From assembly GCA_964019055.1 (NCBI GenBank), contig OZ025211.1, positions 11,320,400-11,384,399 on the forward strand: 64,000 nt of DNA. The letters are read 5' to 3'. Positions 43,143 through 54,800 of the stretch are shown one piece after another. The number at the start of each line of letters is the position of its first letter. Within the stretch, counting starts at the first letter, position 1. The notes under the pieces are model-generated. The model saw only the letters and a list, made by a program, of their open reading frames with translations. It was not told where the DNA came from and did no database searches. The DNA comes from Anthopleura xanthogrammica. Its lineage: Eukaryota; Cnidaria; Anthozoa; Actiniaria; Actiniidae. The position numbers and the translations under genes are program-made.

Positions 43143-44353
43143 GTGAAAAAGAAAAGGAGCTAACTGGTACGAGCCGACTTAGAAATTGTAAACATGGTTA
43201 GATATAGCTGAAAGAAAGGGAAAACTCTAACCTTTTCCAAAAAAGGGTGATATGAACTTTAAAATAAGAGAAATATTTGTAATAATATTTACAAAAGTGA
43301 CAAACTTTATTACTACGTATTCACCACTTTCACGCAAAGCATTACGAGATTTTGAAAGTGAAGAATACATGTATTACTGGCTTTCATTGATTTTCAATCA
43401 TTCCCAAGAGAATTAATTCAAATAATTAATTCAAATCATTCTCAAACTCGGTAATATTACAAATATTAGCATGACCTTTGTTGTGATAAGGATCAATTTG
43501 TAGTTAGTTAGATTAAAATTTACACCAGACCCCAGTCCCTTTCTCACCCGGCCATAAATTAAATATTGTAATGCATTTTTTATTTCTTTCTTTGTTTACG
43601 TTATTGAAGACTCTATCTTGACCTCGAACAAAAAATTAATTAAATTCGATTTTGTCCCGAGTCTATTTTATTTCACTTTTAAAGAAATTGGGCACCCTGG
43701 GGTTTTGATTGATTGTTTTGATTGATTGTAGATTGTATTTTGGTTCGCGAGATGTTCAAGTTTCCAATTCATGTTAATAAGGAGGTTGATTACGTCATAC
43801 TCAACTCACAGTTTGCTTCAATAAAGATTTCAGTATATTTCTGGAGAGTATTTCATGAATGCTATTCAAACTTTGTAATAGACTTCAAAATATGCAACGT
43901 CAAGATGCAAAAACTGTAGTTGCTATGGCAACTAACAGGTGTCCAGGCCCCTAACAATTATTTTTGCGTTTCCAGCAATTGCTTTCAATTGTTTTTATAG
44001 CTTGAGAAGATAATGTTTGACTAAAGGTTTGCCTTCTATGGCAATAAGAATTTTTTTTCTTAGCTTCATTTGAAACCATGTTTTGTGAAGGAAGAAAATT
44101 TCGAATGTCAAAAATCTGAATTTTAGGTTGGCGTGGCCTGGAACCGAGGTTGTTGCTATGACAACTAACCTAAATAGTTTAAGTTAGACATTGAACTTCA
44201 CCGGTACCGTGCGTCATAGGTCTTTCAAGCCAGGCAAAAAAAAACCAGCAAGTAAAAACTTCAAGCAGTTTACGCATTGTGCATATCAAAATAACATACC
44301 GTAGCTATAACAACGTCAAAATATTGTTTTTACCGTAACTAAGTGAGGAATTC
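43143..44353. other. Intergenic stretch without a recognisable gene
   Basis: AT-rich sequence between gene B and the first Met-Gly-Cys gene. It presumably includes the gene B 3' UTR at its left. No repeat or exon-like frame stands out. Confidence 0.5.
43820..43825 (+). promoter_or_regulatory. Candidate poly(A) signal AATAAA for gene B
   Basis: It is the first canonical AATAAA I see downstream of the gene B stop, about 680 bp away. There is no transcript support. Confidence 0.3.
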
Positions 44354-44385
44354 TATATAGTATGTTAAATTTGTGGTTCAGTAGA
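44354..44385 (+). promoter_or_regulatory. TATA box and initiator of the first Met-Gly-Cys gene
   Basis: TATATAG at 44354 and a TTCAGTAG initiator-like motif about 26 bp downstream are spaced as in a focused RNA polymerase II promoter. The block is conserved ahead of the paralogue at 46,689. Confidence 0.5.
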
Positions 44386-44408
44386 TCAGTATAGATAGAA
44401 ATCTAGCT

Positions 44409-44645
44409 ATGGGCTGCACACCCTCTGTTCGACGTCATTCGGAAAAGTCTTTTCACGGCGTTAAGGATCAAGCTCAAAACATCAAATTCAACTTGGAGGA
44501 ATTCCGAACAGCCACGATCTATGTTCTTCCACCGTTAGGGATTGTACGAAATTCCAGGCCGTCTGGAATTCGATGGCCGAATGGAAAGGGAAAGTCGTTT
44601 GTGTATCGAAGAAAAGACGGCCAGCCGCGCGTGAAAGCTAAGTGA
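44409..44645 (+). CDS. Small Met-Gly-Cys protein, copy 1 (78 residues, unknown)
   Basis: This is an intronless 78-codon frame beginning MGCTPSVRRHSEKS and ending in a basic tail. Gly2, with Ser at position 6, is a plausible N-myristoylation signal and Cys3 a plausible palmitoylation site, suggesting attachment to the inner face of a membrane. The core IVRNSRPSG-x-RWPNGKGKSF is identical in the second copy. I do not recognise the family. Support for its being a gene: a same-length paralogue 2.3 kb away, a duplicated TATA/initiator upstream, and an AATAAA at 44939. Against: between copies, replacement changes are not rarer per site than silent ones. Confidence 0.55.
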   Translation: MGCTPSVRRHSEKSFHGVKDQAQNIKFNLEEFRTATIYVLPPLGIVRNSRPSGIRWPNGKGKSFVYRRKDGQPRVKAK

Positions 44646-44938
44646 TAGAAAGTCTATATCGTGCCACACCATATGTCTCGCTCGTCAAGTAGATATTTGA
44701 AGAGCACCAGCCGGCATTGGTTAAACTTAATTTACTGAACGGGTAATTGCAAGAAACCAGAATTAACAAGAAGAACGTTAACATTCAAAATACCGATGAA
44801 TGCCGCTGTATAAGGACCCAATATATATTTTGACTTCTTTTTTCCTTTCCAAGGTTTACATAGACGTGTAAAATTCTTATTTCTATGTTAAATATATGAA
44901 ATTGTAAAATGTATTTAAAATGTATTTAATTTATTATA

Positions 44939-44944
44939 AATAAA
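44939..44944 (+). promoter_or_regulatory. Candidate poly(A) signal for the first Met-Gly-Cys gene
   Basis: AATAAA about 294 bp after the stop, within AT-rich DNA. Confidence 0.35.
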
Positions 44945-44984
44945 TAAGAAAATTACTTTTAAAACATGTCGACTATTACTAAGA

Positions 44985-45235
44985 TATATACCGGAACACT
45001 GGAATGGTTTTCCATAAGAATGTTTTTGTATGGGTGGGTGGGAAACGCAAGATACTGAACTAGCCACGGTATGTACACGGTACGGTATGCCTGGATATTG
45101 GAATGGTTTTCCATAAGAATGGTTTTCGTATGAGTGGGTGGGAAACGCAAGATACTGAACTAGCCACTGTATGTACCCGGTACGGTATATGCCTGGACAC
45201 TGGAATGGTTTTCGATAAGAATGTTTTTAGGTACG
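44985..45235. repeat. Tandem repeat, about 115-bp unit, 2-3 copies
   Basis: CTGGAATGGTTTTC(C/G)ATAAGAATG recurs three times, and GTGGGTGGGAAACGCAAGAT with ACTGAACTAGCCAC recurs twice. Open frames here on the minus strand are repeat artefacts. Confidence 0.8.
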
Positions 45236-46634
45236 GTGTTCGTACAGTACAAGCATGTGGATAAATATATATATGACAATAGTTAGTCACTATTATGCAA
45301 CCACACCCCACATAATGACGTCCTTACATTACAATTTCGTAACCATAGAGAATAACAAAAACAAAAGCCCGAGTCAAGCGAAAGAAAGGGATGCCTCTGC
45401 TAGCAGGGTATCATCTAACAACACTGATGACAAAACATTATTTGCGATTGCCATGGAAACGAATATTTGGCTTATTATACAAGCCAGTTGTGTTTTTAAA
45501 CATTAAAAAAAAATGTAAATTCATTTATATCAAAAATTTTATAATATCTTGAAGCTATTATATTATCTCAAAGTCCGTTTAAATTCTAACATTTCCTTTC
45601 TTTTTATTTCATATCTACTTAACTTGTGTTGGGAATTATTATTTCAATTATCAACAAAATATTTAAAAGGTAGTTGAATATTTTTTAACATTACACGAAC
45701 TCGGTAGTGCTTTCTTTGATATCAAATTGATATCGACTGCTGTTTTCTCTTCGGTATTTGGTCACAAATCGATTATTTTTCAAAAGTCTACATTGCGATG
45801 CATCTTGGGAAATTCCACTAAAATTCCACAGGCAGCATGCATGACCTTGTGGTTTTTAGAACAATATTTTCCCCAAAAGAGAACAAGCCTTTCCTGCTGC
45901 TGACATATTAGCTTCACCAGCTAAATATTCATAAAATTTAAAATGCCGCAGTAGGTCTTATTTGTACTTGATTAGACGTGATGTACGAATTTTTGGCGGT
46001 AAAATTCCTTTACGAGTTTTTAGCGGTAAAATTCCTTTGAGCTGTCTTAGGGCTTCATGCTCCCCTCCAGTACTCCACAGATGGTCAAAATGGTTTTGAA
46101 AATTTCTTGTTTTCGAAAAACCTTGTGGAAAATTTGATTTGAAACCAAGATTATCTTAACATGAGCCGTCTGTTTGTTTGTTTTTCCTAGCTGCTTTCAA
46201 TTTCGGTTGACTTAAGCGAGGGAAAAATTTCATCAATCGTCTGAGTCCGAGCTTTACCGTGTAACGGTATGTACAAAAAAGAATTGAAGGAAAAACGATC
46301 CGAAGAAAAAAAGTGATTTTTGGCTTTTGAAAATGACTTAAAAAAAAAAAAAAAAAAGCGGTTTTTTTTTTTGGATTAGAATTTGTGATTTCTAAAGTTG
46401 TTCTGTTTCCTATTGAACATTTTAGACTGGTATTCTGACCAACTCGCTCAAAATTGTTGAAGCTGGGATTTTTCAAACAGGGTGCAGTTTTATTACGGGC
46501 GGTTTCGGTCGTCGTATAGGAGTCAAAGGGCTCAAATTTTATTCAAATTTAACCATACTTATAAAGTTTGAAAATACTATTCCGTTTCCATAACAACTTC
46601 AGAAATATTTACTCTCGTAACTTTGTGAGTATTT
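45236..46634. other. Spacer between the two Met-Gly-Cys genes, no gene seen
   Basis: AT-rich and without exon-like frames. The last 100 bp (ATAACAACTTCAGAAATATT...) resemble the DNA upstream of copy 1, so the duplicated unit includes upstream sequence. Confidence 0.5.
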
Positions 46635-46667
46635 TTTTATAGTATGTTAACTTTGTGGTTCAGTAGA
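46635..46667 (+). promoter_or_regulatory. Promoter of the second Met-Gly-Cys gene
   Basis: TTTTATAG followed by the initiator-like GTTCAGTAG at the same spacing as upstream of copy 1. The TATA element is weaker here. Confidence 0.4.
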
Positions 46668-46688
46668 TCAGTGTAGACAGAAATAACT

Positions 46689-46925
46689 ATGGGATGCAAA
46701 CCCTCTGTTATTCCTCTTTCGGAAAAGTATTTTCGCGGAGTTGAGGACCAACCTCAAAATATCGAATTCAGTTTGGATGAATTCCGAATCGCCACGATCA
46801 ATATTCTTCCACCGTTAAGGATCGTACGAAATTCCAGGCCGTCTGGCGTTCGATGGCCGAATGGAAAGGGAAAGTCGTTTGTGTATCGAAGAAACGACGA
46901 CCAGGCGGGCGTGAAAGCTAAGTGA
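46689..46925 (+). CDS. Small Met-Gly-Cys protein, copy 2 (78 residues, unknown)
   Basis: It is the same length as copy 1 with 58 of 78 residues identical and no indels. It begins MGCKPSVIPLSEKYF, keeping Gly2, Cys3 and Ser6. Differences cluster in the N-terminal third and the C-terminal tail. Counted by eye there are about 22 amino-acid-changing and 6 silent codon differences, so it is either relaxed or fast-evolving. Its last 20 codons and downstream flank are repeated in tandem just after the stop. Confidence 0.55.
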   Translation: MGCKPSVIPLSEKYFRGVEDQPQNIEFSLDEFRIATINILPPLRIVRNSRPSGVRWPNGKGKSFVYRRNDDQAGVKAK

Positions 46926-47065
46926 TAAAAAGTCTATATGGATGTTTTGTGAGCGCCAGCCACCAAAGGGAAAGTCGTTTATGTATCGAAGAAACGACGA
47001 CCAGGCGGGCGTGAAAGCTAAGTGATAAAAAGTCTATATGGATGTTTTGTGAGCGCCAGCCACCA
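46865..47065. repeat. 100-bp tandem duplication of the 3' end of the second Met-Gly-Cys gene
   Basis: AAAGGGAAAGTCGTTT to GCGCCAGCCACCA occurs twice in a row (46865-46964 and 46965-47065), nearly identical, duplicating the C-terminal codons, the stop and 40 bp of flank. The second unit has no start codon of its own. Confidence 0.9.
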
Positions 47066-47671
47066 TATTGGGTATATTTACTCGACAACGAAACTTGGAT
47101 TAATATGAAGAAAAGACGAATACTAGTACTGTATGACTGACTCAAGACTAGTAAATTACCTCGTTCAGGACACTATCTCCAAAGGAGATCAGCATTCTTG
47201 GGATGAATTACTTGATTATAACAATTAGATATTTAAACTACACGGACTAGTATAACGATCAGGTGGCGACGATTACGCTTGTAAATCTGGTATACTGATT
47301 AAAGAGATCAAAATATTTTAGTTCAATTGAGTGATTTATTTCAGGCTCGCACATACGTTTTTTATATATTTTTTCCCGAGAAAAAAATGCTTGATGAAAC
47401 ATTTTACAACACTTTATTTCATGATTGCTTATTCATCAGTCATTAGATCCATCGATCGATCGATTATTTATTCATTTTTTTGTTTGTTTGTTCGTTAGTT
47501 CTTTCATTAATCCATCGATCAATTGACAGATTGATCCATTCATTCATCCCTTAATTCATTCATTCCTTCCTTACTTCCTTCCTTCTTTTTTATTCCATTC
47601 ATTCATTCATCCATTTCATTGTTCGTTAATTCGTTCGTAACTTCTTTCGCTCGTTCGTTCTTTAGTTCTTT

Positions 47672-48847
47672 TATTCATCCATTCATCCATTCATCCATTC
47701 ATCCATTCATCCATTCATCCATTCATCCATTCATCCATTCATCCATTCATCCATTCATCCATTCATCCATTCATCCATTCATCCATTCATCCATTCATCC
47801 ATTCATCCATTCATCCATTCATCCATTCATCCATTCATCCATTCATCCATTCATCCATTCATCCATTCATCCATTCATCCATTCATCCATTCATCCATTC
47901 ATCCATTCATCCATTCATCCATTCATCCATTCATCCATTCATCCATTCATCCATTCATCCATTCATCCATTCATCCATTCATCCATTCATCCATTCATCC
48001 ATTCATCCATTCATCATTCATCCATTCATCCATTCATCCATTCATCCATTCATCCATTCATCCATTCATCCATTCATCCATTCATCCATTCATCCATTCA
48101 TCCATTCATCCATTCATCCATTCATCCATTCATCCATTCATCCATTCATCCATTCATCCATTCATCCATTCATCCATTCATCCATTCATCCATTCATCCA
48201 TTCATCCATTCATCCATTCATCCATTCATCCATTCATCCATTCATCCATTCATCCATTCATCCATTCATCCATTCATCCATTCATCCATTCATCCATTCA
48301 TCCATTCATCCATTCATCCATTCATCCATTCATCCATTCATCCATTCATCCATTCATCCATTCATCCATTCATCCATTCATCCATTCATCCATTCATCCA
48401 TTCATCCATTCATCCATTCATCCATTCATCCATTCATCCATTCATCCATTCATCCATTCATCCATTCATCCATTCATCCATTCATCCATTCATCCATTCA
48501 TCCATTCATCCATTCATCCATTCATCCATTCATCCATTCATCCATTCATCCATTCATCCATTCATCCATTCATCCATTCATCCATTCATCCATTCATCCA
48601 TTCATCCATTCATCCATTCATCCATTCATCCATTCATCCATTCATCCATTCATCCATTCATCCATTCATCCATTCATCCATTCATCCATTCATCCATTCA
48701 TCCATTCATCCATTCATCCATTCATCCATTCATCCATTCATCCATTCATCCATTCATCCATTCATCCATTCATCCATTCATCCATTCATCCATTCATCCA
48801 TTCATCCATTCATCCATTCATCCATTCATCCATTCATCCATTCATCC
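47672..48847. repeat. (ATTCATCC)n array, about 147 units
   Basis: About 1.18 kb of an almost perfect 8-bp repeat. The single interruption is a 7-bp unit near 48,009. It is flanked by related ATTC and GTTC tetranucleotide tracts (47,440-47,670 and 48,848-48,995). The long open frame through it (Ile-His-Pro-Phe-Ile-His-Ser-Ser repeats) is an artefact. Confidence 0.97.
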
Positions 48848-49324
48848 ATCCATCCAACCATCCATCCATTTATTCATTTATTCATTCATTCATTCGTTCG
48901 TTTGTTCGTTCATTCGTTCGTTTGTTCGTTCGTTCGTTCGTTCATTCGTTCATTCGTTCGTTCGTTCGTTCGTTCGTTCGTTCATTCATTCATTCATTGC
49001 ACATCAATGTGTGTTATTAGAATCGTCCAACCATTTCTTTACTTTACTGCTTGTGGTTTGCCTTGAGACAGGGGGGTACCATTGTAGGGCAGGTAGTGAT
49101 GGTGGGGCGGGCAATGCATTATGTACTGTTGATCGCCGACTGTAAATATTGGTCTTACTGATCTTGCGTTCTGCTTCCTGTGAAGAAACGAAAGCGAGAA
49201 AAAGAGAAATAGAACTATAAATAATTAAAAGTAATCGAAAGGAAAAATGGAATAGTAACAAAAAAAATAGAAAAAAAGAATGCCTCTCCACCTCAAAAAG
49301 AAAAAGTATTAAAAGGGGAAAATT

Positions 49325-49331
49325 AGAAAAA

Positions 49332-49371
<40 letters not shown>

Positions 49372-49375
49372 AAAA

Positions 49376-49407
<32 letters not shown>

Positions 49408-49435
49408 AGAAAGAAAGAAAGAAAAAAGAAGAAGG
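49325..49435. repeat. (GAAA)n microsatellite
   Basis: A purine-rich tract of GAAA units with a few interruptions. Open frames on the minus strand here are low-complexity Phe/Ser and not coding. Confidence 0.95.
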
Positions 49436-49944
49436 AAGGATCGACTGAAACTGTTTGAACTCACAACATTCCCGATAGTGAAACCTGAATACATCGTTAC
49501 CCTCAGTAATTAGTACGAAAACGTAGTTCACTTTGGTAACCAGGCAACAATGTCAAGAATATTCTCAAAAACATGATTGACAAAAAACTGCGCAAATAAC
49601 CGTTTTAGGCAAAGGAGTTCAAAAAATTATGTCTTACTTACTTACAACTATTTAAAAAAACGCTGTCAGTCAGAGATCTGAAATCTGAAATATTTAGATA
49701 TTATCTTGTTGCGAATTGCTAATTTATAAAATCCAAGACAGTTATCACTTTCATTCAGATTTAAATTCACAATTACAATCCACAATATTCATTTTGGTCT
49801 AAGATTTTGATTTTCAGATCTCCTATCAACAGACGCTTTTGAAATAGATGTATTTTAACAGTTCCATGGAATGTAAGCTGATGAACTGACGATTTACATA
49901 GCCACGACTTTATGAACAGTATTTCTTCATACAGGACATCGTAC

Positions 49945-50673
49945 CACAGGGAGCCCACAGCCACTGGTAGAATCCGTGCTTAGAATAAAATCTATCATGC
50001 GTAAATGCACGTGCTAGATCCCACACGAGCTTGGCGGCGTTTCCTGATTGATTGCAGTTCAAGTCTGAATAAATTATCAGCTGCTAACGTTGCTAGCGTA
50101 GAATATAATGACAAGGGATGAAAATTCGTGAAATGTTTTTTTAAGCTTTAAAACTCAAAATCCCGATGCTTGGAAAGTTTGTCTAACGTTATGTTAGGAC
50201 AGAAAAAATCAGCATGGACTTATATTGTGTCTTGAAAAAATGGCAACAAATTAAAAGCTTGTTTTCGTTCTATCTGCGCCTCGAGTAAGGGGGGTGAAAG
50301 TGACAGGTAGTCATCAAAATCGATTATTTTACTGCATCTATAATAATTGTTTTCTGTATCTATAATAACTTGAAGAAATTTCATTGCTACTACTATCTTC
50401 CAAAGCTTTAAACGGAAGACGCTCATTTCCGGTGCTAGTGGTCATTTCCGCTTCCGTCCCCCCTTACTCGAGGCGCAGATATAACCAACAATTCCTGAAG
50501 TTTCATCCCTTGTCATTATATTCTACGCTAGCAACGTTAGCAGCTGATAATTTATTCAGACTTGAACTGCAACCAATCAGGCGCCAAGCTCGTGCGGGAG
50601 CTAGCACGTGCATTTACGCATGATAGATTTTATTCTAATCACTGATTCTACCAGTGGCTGTGGGCTCCCTGTG
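49945..50673. mobile_element. 0.73-kb foldback element
   Basis: CACAGGGAGCCCACAGCCAC...ATTATATTCTACGCTAGC-type arms of about 180 bp (49,945-50,125 and 50,497-50,673) are inverted copies. A second inner pair (CTGCGCCTCGAGTAAGGGGG and CCCCCTTACTCGAGGCGCAG) lies near 50,276 and 50,460. No coding gene. Confidence 0.8.
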
Positions 50674-50752
50674 ACCGTACCAAGGCACGAGAAAAAATAT
50701 TGAGGTGTGTTTTTCTAGTTTTATTTTCGCCTATATTACTTTTATCTTAATT

Positions 50753-51823
50753 TGAAATATCATTCGCCTATTGCTTTTATCTAATTGGGTTCCCTGTGTA
50801 TAGACCAGCAGCGTACATAATCATCATTGAAATATCATTCGTCTATTACTTTTATCTTAATTGGGTTCCCTGTGTATAGACCAGCAGCGTACATAATCAT
50901 CATTGAAATATCATTCGTCTATTACTTTTATCTTAATTGGGTTCCCTGTGTAAAGACCAGCAGCGTACATAATCATCATTGAAATATCATTCGTCTATTA
51001 CTTTTATCTTAATTGGGTTCCCTGTGTATAGACCAGCAGCGTACATAATCATCATTGAAATATCATTCGCCTATTACTTTTATCTTAATTGGGTTCCCTG
51101 TGTATAGACCAACAGCGTACATAATCATCAATGAAATATCATTCGCCTATTACTTTTATCTTAATTGGGTTCCCTGTGTATAGACCAACAGCGTACATAA
51201 TCATCAATGAAATATCATTCGCCTATTACTTTTATCTTAATTGGGTTCCCTGTGTATAGACCAACAGCGTACATAATCATCAATGAAATATCATTCGCCT
51301 ATTACTTTTATCTTAATTGGGTTCCCTGTGTATAGACCAGCAGCGTACATAATCATCATTGAAATATCATTCGTCTATTACTTTTATCTTAATTGGGTTC
51401 CCTGTGTAAAGACCAGCAGCGTACATAATCATCATTGAAATATCATTCGTCTATTACTTTTATCTTAATTGGGTTCCCTGTGTATAGACCAGCAGCGTAC
51501 ATAATCATCATTGAAATATCATTCGCCTATTACTTTTATCTTAATTGGGTTCCCTGTGTATAGACCAACAGCGTACATAATCATCAATGAAATATCATTC
51601 GCCTATTACTTTTATCTTAATTGGGTTCCCTGTGTATAGACCAACAGCGTACATAATCATCAATGAAATATCATTCGCCTATTACTTTTATCTTAATTGG
51701 GTTCCCTGTGTATAGACCAACAGCGTACATAATCATCAATGAAATATCATTCGCCTATTACTTTTATCTTAATTGGGTTCCCTGTGTAAAGACCAGCAAT
51801 GTACATAATCATGATTGAAATAC
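50753..51823. repeat. 76-bp satellite, about 14 copies with higher-order structure
   Basis: The unit starts TGAAATATCATTCG(C/T)CTATTA and contains TTCCCTGTGTA(T/A)AGACCA. Two subtypes (CAGCAG...CATT and CAACAG...CAAT) recur in the same order about every six units, so a block has been duplicated. The right-most unit ends exactly at the donor of lebercilin-like exon 8. Confidence 0.95.
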
Positions 51824-54800
51824 CTTAAGTCTTTGCTTCAGCTCTTCGCAATCTTGTAATGTTCCATGTACATCTTCTTCGAGTCGAGCAAACTTTCTCT
51901 GTTCTTTTTGTCGTACTTGGATTGTTTTCTTTTCTTGAATTTTGACCTTCTTATTCAATGTCTTATGAAAGTTTAAAAAATGATTAAACTCAGTCCTATA
52001 ATATTTTATATCTGTCCCACCCCTCCACACACCCGATAAGCGCAGGGGTTTTCCTTAATCCTTTTATTCGCTTACTCTGAGGTCCTCCACGAGGTAGGGA
52101 TTATACTTCGACGATATGGCAGCCATCTTGGTAGGGGGCAAATATACAAAGCTTTGTTACAGTAGCGTCGATTAACATTAACAGTTCACCACAAGACAAT
52201 TTGACAAGAGATGAATTAAGGAGATGGACATGAAAGAAAGACAAATAAACGAAACTCTCTATATTATCCGACATCTTTGTTTTGTTCTACCCCTAGACAT
52301 CCCATAATGCAGTGAGATTCAAAATGTAAAAGGAATGACTGATACTACGTAGAAAAATGAAGTGCTTGTTACTTAACCAGCATGGGGCCAGAGAAAGCCA
52401 GGACTTGTTTTATTCTTCATCAGATCCTACGTATACCACTTGAATTTCGTATACGGTCCTTTTAATTAATTAAGATTCAAGATGGCCACCGTATCGTCGA
52501 AGAAGCCGGTCATGAGGAGATCATAAATTCATACTTACTTCGATTTCCTTATCTTTGTCCTGTAAGTTTTTCTCTGCGAGATCAAGTCTCACCTCCAGTT
52601 CAGATACATCAGGCATCTTATGGTCCATAGCTATCAACTTCTCGTATCGTTCACACTCTCGTCGAAGTTGTAGAATCTCTTTGTTTTTTCTCCTGTAGTG
52701 AGGATTAGTCAACATTTTTGAATACGTTATTATTTGCCGATTGAAAAAAATGGAATGCGAGTGAAGGTCTGTAAGAATTTGATAAAGACAGAAAGCAAAT
52801 AGCCATATAGCAGAAAGCTAGACGTACGAACGAGTCTAAAACTGATAGACAGACATGTAAGAAAGAAATGGACAGACAGAGAACGGAGAGAATGCCAGTC
52901 AGACAGACAGACAGCATGCGGACGGACAGACAGAAAACCGAGGTAGTCAGATTGTCGGACAGACAGATAGACAGATAGACAGACAGTAGTCGAAGGGACG
53001 AATGGGACAGTCAGATACACCAACAAATATGCATGTAGGTAATGTGAGAGAAACATCTAAAAAAAAGAGGACCCAAAACTGCTCCTTGTGGAACACCACA
53101 GGCTAGCTAGGAATTCAGAGTTGCTACTTTCAAACTTTTTATGTTGCTGTGTGGGCACTTTTTATCTGGGACCATTGTTGCAAAGTTCCCCAATCATAAT
53201 GTAGAATGAAAACAAAATTTCAAAAACTCAAACTACTCAAGGTCAAATAATCAGACAGACAGACAGATAGACATGCATATTTACCTAAGTGACGTATCAA
53301 TATTAAAAGAAGACGCTTCAGCATCTCTAACATCTTTCCTGATGTCTCGTACTGATGTGGTTGTCATGAGAACGAACCTCTCCATGTCAGACACCTCTTT
53401 CCCTTGCAATCTTTGTAGCTTCTTTAAGGCTCTGTTTTCATCCCTAAATATATTGGTTTTCATATCATTATCTCTTTTCCTTGTTTAACCAGGATTCGAT
53501 ATAGATCCTTAAGGTGACTGACTACTTTAGCAAGGAATAATTAAAAAATGATCTTAGAAATATATTTTACACAGAACTTAACGCTGATTTCAAAAATGAA
53601 AAGAAAAATGGGGTGTCCAGAGCTCGTTTTCGAGATAATGAATTTTAAATATGACCATCTTGACAAGTTTTCGAAAGAAAAATGGCGGAAATCAAGCTTT
53701 TAATTTGCACACAAAAATTCATAACTCAAAAATTACAAAAGCTCTGGAAGCAATTTTCTCAGAACTTCTACTTTAAACATTATTTTCGAAGATGAACTAA
53801 AAATATTTAAAGAAAGTTTTAAAAATAAGCTCAAAATTCAGCATCTTGTTTGCTCAATGAACCGAAAATCGTACTCCAATGATGACAACAAAAACACATA
53901 AAAAGTTTTACGTAAAAACAAGGAGGAGTGTTCTAACAATTACGTTTTCTTCAAACTTTCTCAAAAGATTAATTTTTACCTGTTGTTTTAGGAAATTCAA
54001 AGAAAAACATAGAGTCCCAAAATTTGGGGTTTTTGCCCTGTTGAAGTTCAAAACCTGTATGGTTCCTCGATAAAATTCCGAAGTTTATTATGCGGTTTTG
54101 CGCAGTTTTTGTGCGCGCGCACATCGTGGGCTCAAATTGCACGTCCAAAAGTTGTCAGTCACCTTAATGCAGTAATTCCCTAACGAAATGAATGGAGGTA
54201 GGAAGGAAGGATTGAAGGGAGGGAGGGAGGGATGGAGGGATAAATGAATGAATGACCGATCCAATGAATAAATGTAATAATGATAATAGTGGTAGTGGTC
54301 AGTAGTATCTTACCTTAACTCTTCTGAATCCAGACGAAGATTTTGCGCCCGTACCTTCAGTTCTTTGACCTTGTTTTCTCCCCGTATCAATATTTCTTTG
54401 ACGGCATTCTCCATTTCTCGCTTTTTTTCGTGTTTCTTTGGATCTCCTTTGGTTGTTAGAAGAACAAGAGTCTTTCGAGGTGGAAGACCCTTGGCTAAAA
54501 ACAAAGAGGAAAAGCTGGATTAATGTATAGACCCCTTGCAGCACATCGCAATGTAGCTAAATTTGGAGGCAAAACAACAGATTCCAATTCTCAGGAGATT
54601 GAAATTATTTTATTTAGTTCTCCAAATTGAGCTGCTTTTACGTCACGTGCAAGGGGTCTATATCCTGAGATATCCGGGATATTTCAGACATTTTGTCGTA
54701 ATTACCTTTTCTTGAAGACTTGAGTCTTGTCTTTCGTTGACGTAAGTCATTTGAAATTTGCTTGTCTATAAAATGAAAATAAATCACATTTACTGTATTC

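Noticed and set aside
42531..43146. Long Tyr-Pro, His-Ile, Met-Asp and Gly-Tyr frames on both strands
   Set aside because: All come from the CCATAT array inside the last intron of gene B.
47619..49145. 508-codon open frame of Ile-His-Pro-Phe-Ile-His-Ser-Ser repeats
   Set aside because: It is an 8-bp simple repeat read in frame; the unit has no stop in the frame, so length alone is not evidence.
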